From positions 1-6,891 of the forward strand of contig JANXLW010000181.1 in assembly GCA_025354965.1 (NCBI GenBank): a DNA stretch of 6,891 bases. Reading direction: 5' to 3'. Positions 5,187-6,891 of this stretch are shown in pieces. This DNA comes from Betaproteobacteria bacterium (lineage in GTDB: Bacteria > Pseudomonadota > Gammaproteobacteria > Burkholderiales > Burkholderiaceae_C). Numbering within the stretch: the first letter of the stretch is position 1; every line of letters begins with the position of its first letter. A model generated the notes under the pieces. That model saw only the letters and a list, made by a program, of their open reading frames with translations. It was not told where the DNA came from and searched no databases. A program made the position numbers and the translations under genes.

Positions 5187-6716
5187 TCAAGAATTTGGGA
5201 TTTCAGTGTCAGTGCGAAGGATTGGCGCCAGGTCTGTTGACCCGCGCTGAGGCTGCAGCGGGCCGAATCCCAGCATCGTGAGCCAGTGCGGATGTTCGTC
5301 TCCGGTCAACAATTGCTTGGGACTTTTGCCCACCCGTTGAGCGACTCTGCTGCGCAAGAACGTGCGGTGATTCAGGAAGAATTGCAGCAAGCTCAGGTAC
5401 TCACCGCCGAGCTGGCGACGCAGCGTGAAATAGTTGCGCAGCCTGGAATTGAGGTTCTCCACCATTGAGCTGCACCGCGGTGTTTGGGCCATGGCCTGCA
5501 GCACGGCTTCAAACACAGCGTGGCACTTGTGCCCCATCTGATAACTCAGTCGGCACCAACCGTCACAATAGGCTGGCGAAGTTTCTGGCTTGCGCTGCAA
5601 CACACAGGCCTGGCGCACCAAATGCATGGGCAATTCGTTGACCGAGGCAATGGCCGCCAATTTGCCGTCCAGCACGCCAGCAAAGGCGAGCAGATCGTCG
5701 CGCTGATTTTGCAGGGCCACGCGCACTTTGCCGATACGCTTTTTGTCCAGGCGTTCGCGTGCCCACAACTCAGCGACCACAAAGTCGTACAGTTCCAGCC
5801 GTGTGGCCAGACAGGGGCCTGCAAGTTCCAACACATCTTGGCGCAGCCAGCCGCTCAGCGTCTTGATGTCTTTGGCCAGATGGGCGCTTTGCGCTGCTTG
5901 CTGCCTCGCCACTCCCAACTGGAGGGAAACCGCGTTGCCACTGCCGTGCTCCTTGGCGGCCTGCATTCTTGCCTCAACGTCGTGGCAACGGGTGGCGCCA
6001 CCCTTGGCCACGCTGGCCAGCACATTGGACAGGTCCTCGCACTGCTGCAAGATGTGAAACACATCACCGTGGCAGGGCTTGTCCTGCCAGACAATGGCTT
6101 GACCGGCGCGCAGTCCCGTGCCCTGGTCAGCGACCAGGTGGTCGGGGTTGAATCCTTGGTCACAGGCGTACAGCAAGTGGATGGCCCAGGTATCGGCATC
6201 GCGATGCTGTGCAGCGCTAAGCAAATAGCAGTAGGTGGAGTGGGCGTCAATGCCTACCAACACGGGTTCGTTGCAGTGGAAGATTTCGTCGTGCAGACCG
6301 ACGCGAATGCAGGACAGGTCTTGTGCCTGGTTGATGTCGCGCGCACGCTGGATCGCCAACTGATGCAGGTTGTGCACGCTGCCCAGGCTGATGGACACGC
6401 CCAGAATATCGCGCATGAACTCCTGCACGCCCCGATAAGAGCTGTGACAAATCAGAGAGAGCGACAGGACGACCTGCTGCAGCCACGCATGGGTGACAGG
6501 CAGGTCAAACAGAACCCCATCATCACCAGCCGATTGTCCAAACGCCTCTTCCAGAGCGTCCCGAGCCTTTGTCTTTTGCTGGTAGACAAACTTCCGGCTG
6601 ACCACATTTTGAGCGGCCAGGCGGCTGACATTGGCGGCACCGGCCAACGCCTGAATGGCCAGCTCAACGCGTTGGGCTGAGAGAAGTTTGTTCGCCGGGA
6701 AAGTCGTTGTGGTCAT
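5187..6716 (-). CDS. DDE transposase of the insertion sequence
   Basis: The protein has 509 residues and starts at the ATG ending at 6716; the ribosome binding site before it is weak. The N-terminus (about 12-60) is helical and fits a DNA-binding helix-turn-helix. The catalytic core shows D157 in LVGIDAHSTYCYLL, D197 in HLVADQGTGLRAG, a C/DxxH-type motif CHGDVFH at 215-221, and E420 in SSMVENLNSRLR. More than 200 mostly helical residues lie between the second Asp and the Glu. This D-D-insert-E plan with C/DxxH resembles the IS256/Mutator-like group of DDE enzymes, but the protein is not an obvious member of IS256 itself. The C-terminal text LRRQLGGEYLSLLQFFLNHR and HPHWLTMLGF is distinctive; I cannot assign a family name from memory. 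The reading frame is intact and the catalytic residues are present, so the element may be active. It is transcribed toward the ferritin-like gene. Confidence 0.85.
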   Translation of the reverse strand: MTTTTFPANKLLSAQRVELAIQALAGAANVSRLAAQNVVSRKFVYQQKTKARDALEEAFGQSAGDDGVLFDLPVTHAWLQQVVLSLSLICHSSYRGVQEFMRDILGVSISLGSVHNLHQLAIQRARDINQAQDLSCIRVGLHDEIFHCNEPVLVGIDAHSTYCYLLSAAQHRDADTWAIHLLYACDQGFNPDHLVADQGTGLRAGQAIVWQDKPCHGDVFHILQQCEDLSNVLASVAKGGATRCHDVEARMQAAKEHGSGNAVSLQLGVARQQAAQSAHLAKDIKTLSGWLRQDVLELAGPCLATRLELYDFVVAELWARERLDKKRIGKVRVALQNQRDDLLAFAGVLDGKLAAIASVNELPMHLVRQACVLQRKPETSPAYCDGWCRLSYQMGHKCHAVFEAVLQAMAQTPRCSSMVENLNSRLRNYFTLRRQLGGEYLSLLQFFLNHRTFLRSRVAQRVGKSPKQLLTGDEHPHWLTMLGFGPLQPQRGSTDLAPILRTDTEIPNS

Positions 6717-6770
6717 GCCGATGGGTTGCTGTTAAAGAAGGGCAGCAAGTATCCATGACATAGAAGATCG

Positions 6771-6783
6771 CCGCCTTTGGCGG
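6771..6783. other. Small hairpin upstream of the transposase gene
   Basis: CCGCC and GGCGG face each other over three bases, 54 bases before the transposase start. In insertion sequences such structures can hinder read-through translation from outside transcripts, but the stem is only five pairs and may be chance. Confidence 0.25.
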
Positions 6784-6800
6784 TTCCAACCAGAGGCGCC

Positions 6801-6821
6801 GGAACACGGTAAAGTGTTACC
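6801..6821. repeat. Subterminal dyad at the right IS end, including octamer copy GTGTTACC
   Basis: GGAACAC (6801-6807) and GTGTTACC (6814-6821) form an imperfect inverted repeat with one extra base in the right arm. The right arm is the complement of the GGTAACAC octamer found at the other end of the element. A dyad at only one end fits a site where transposase could also control its own promoter; this is inference. Confidence 0.4.
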
Positions 6822-6825
6822 TAGA

Positions 6826-6838
6826 TTTGAACCACGCC
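6826..6838 (-). repeat. Right terminal inverted repeat of the insertion sequence
   Basis: TTTGAACCACGCC is the exact complement of the left repeat GGCGTGGTTCAAA. The bases beyond it (TCCGTTCG) match neither the left flank nor a target duplication. The 53 bases from here to the window end hold no recognisable gene. Confidence 0.75.
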
Positions 6839-6891
6839 TCCGTTCGCACTGCAGCAGTGGCTGCATAAACTGGTCTGGGGTAGGGGTTAGC

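Larger units (their letters stand above)
5133..6838 (-). mobile_element. Insertion sequence of about 1.7 kb with a DDE transposase, family not assigned
   Basis: The element is bounded by the 13-bp perfect inverted repeat GGCGTGGTTCAAA, at 5133-5145 and as its complement at 6826-6838, giving 1706 bp. One long transposase gene fills it, ending 42 bases from the left repeat and starting 109 bases from the right repeat. The octamer GGTAACAC occurs inside each end in inward orientation. The flanks (AACAGTTT on the left, TCCGTTCG on the right) show no target-site duplication, so either this element leaves none, a flank has been rearranged, or the true ends differ slightly. All parts look intact. 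Confidence 0.75.

Noticed and set aside
5484..6680. Long + strand open frame of 398 codons opposite the transposase gene
   Set aside because: It lies wholly antisense to the transposase, whose catalytic motifs are clear; its own translation has no recognisable domain and is a codon-bias shadow.
5125..6850. Target-site duplication flanking the insertion sequence
   Set aside because: I compared 8-10 bases outside both ends and found no direct repeat.

Overview
The window reads as a betaproteobacterial (Burkholderiales-like) chromosome segment. It is moderately GC-rich, has proteobacterial-style genes, and carries the tail of an acetoin-catabolism locus next to a region reshaped by transposable elements. 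The taxon is inferred from protein style only; there is no rRNA or other marker gene.

Left part (1-3411), acetoin locus. The + strand opens with the last 101 codons of acoC, the E2 (dihydrolipoamide acetyltransferase) component of acetoin dehydrogenase with its C-terminal alpha/beta-hydrolase domain. A lipoate-protein ligase family gene overlaps it, and a small MTH1187/YqgV-type thiamine-binding protein gene follows after 16 bases. Acetoin dehydrogenase needs lipoate on E2 and thiamine diphosphate on E1, so these two genes look like a cofactor-supply tail of the aco operon. Facing them, 9 bases away, is acoR, the sigma-54-dependent activator of acetoin genes. Its leader contains two clean inverted repeats.

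Middle (about 3500-4460), gene debris. A MarR-family regulator gene is broken. Its recognition-helix region is split in frame by about 120 codons of an IS110-family transposase N-terminus that has no IS ends. Further on, the DNA-binding wing is deleted out of frame. Between 4291 and 4459 there are only short unidentified open stretches.

Right part (4460-6891). A 168-residue ferritin-like/rubrerythrin-type diiron protein is encoded on the - strand, with a GTG start and a strong ribosome binding site. Upstream of it lies a probably complete insertion sequence of about 1.7 kb (5133-6838). It has a 509-residue DDE transposase, 13-bp perfect terminal inverted repeats and a repeated subterminal octamer. 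I see no target duplication. The last 53 bases (6839-6891) show nothing I can annotate.

The best candidates for something new are the MarR/IS110 chimera, the insertion sequence whose family I cannot name, and the lipoate/thiamine pair at the end of the aco operon.
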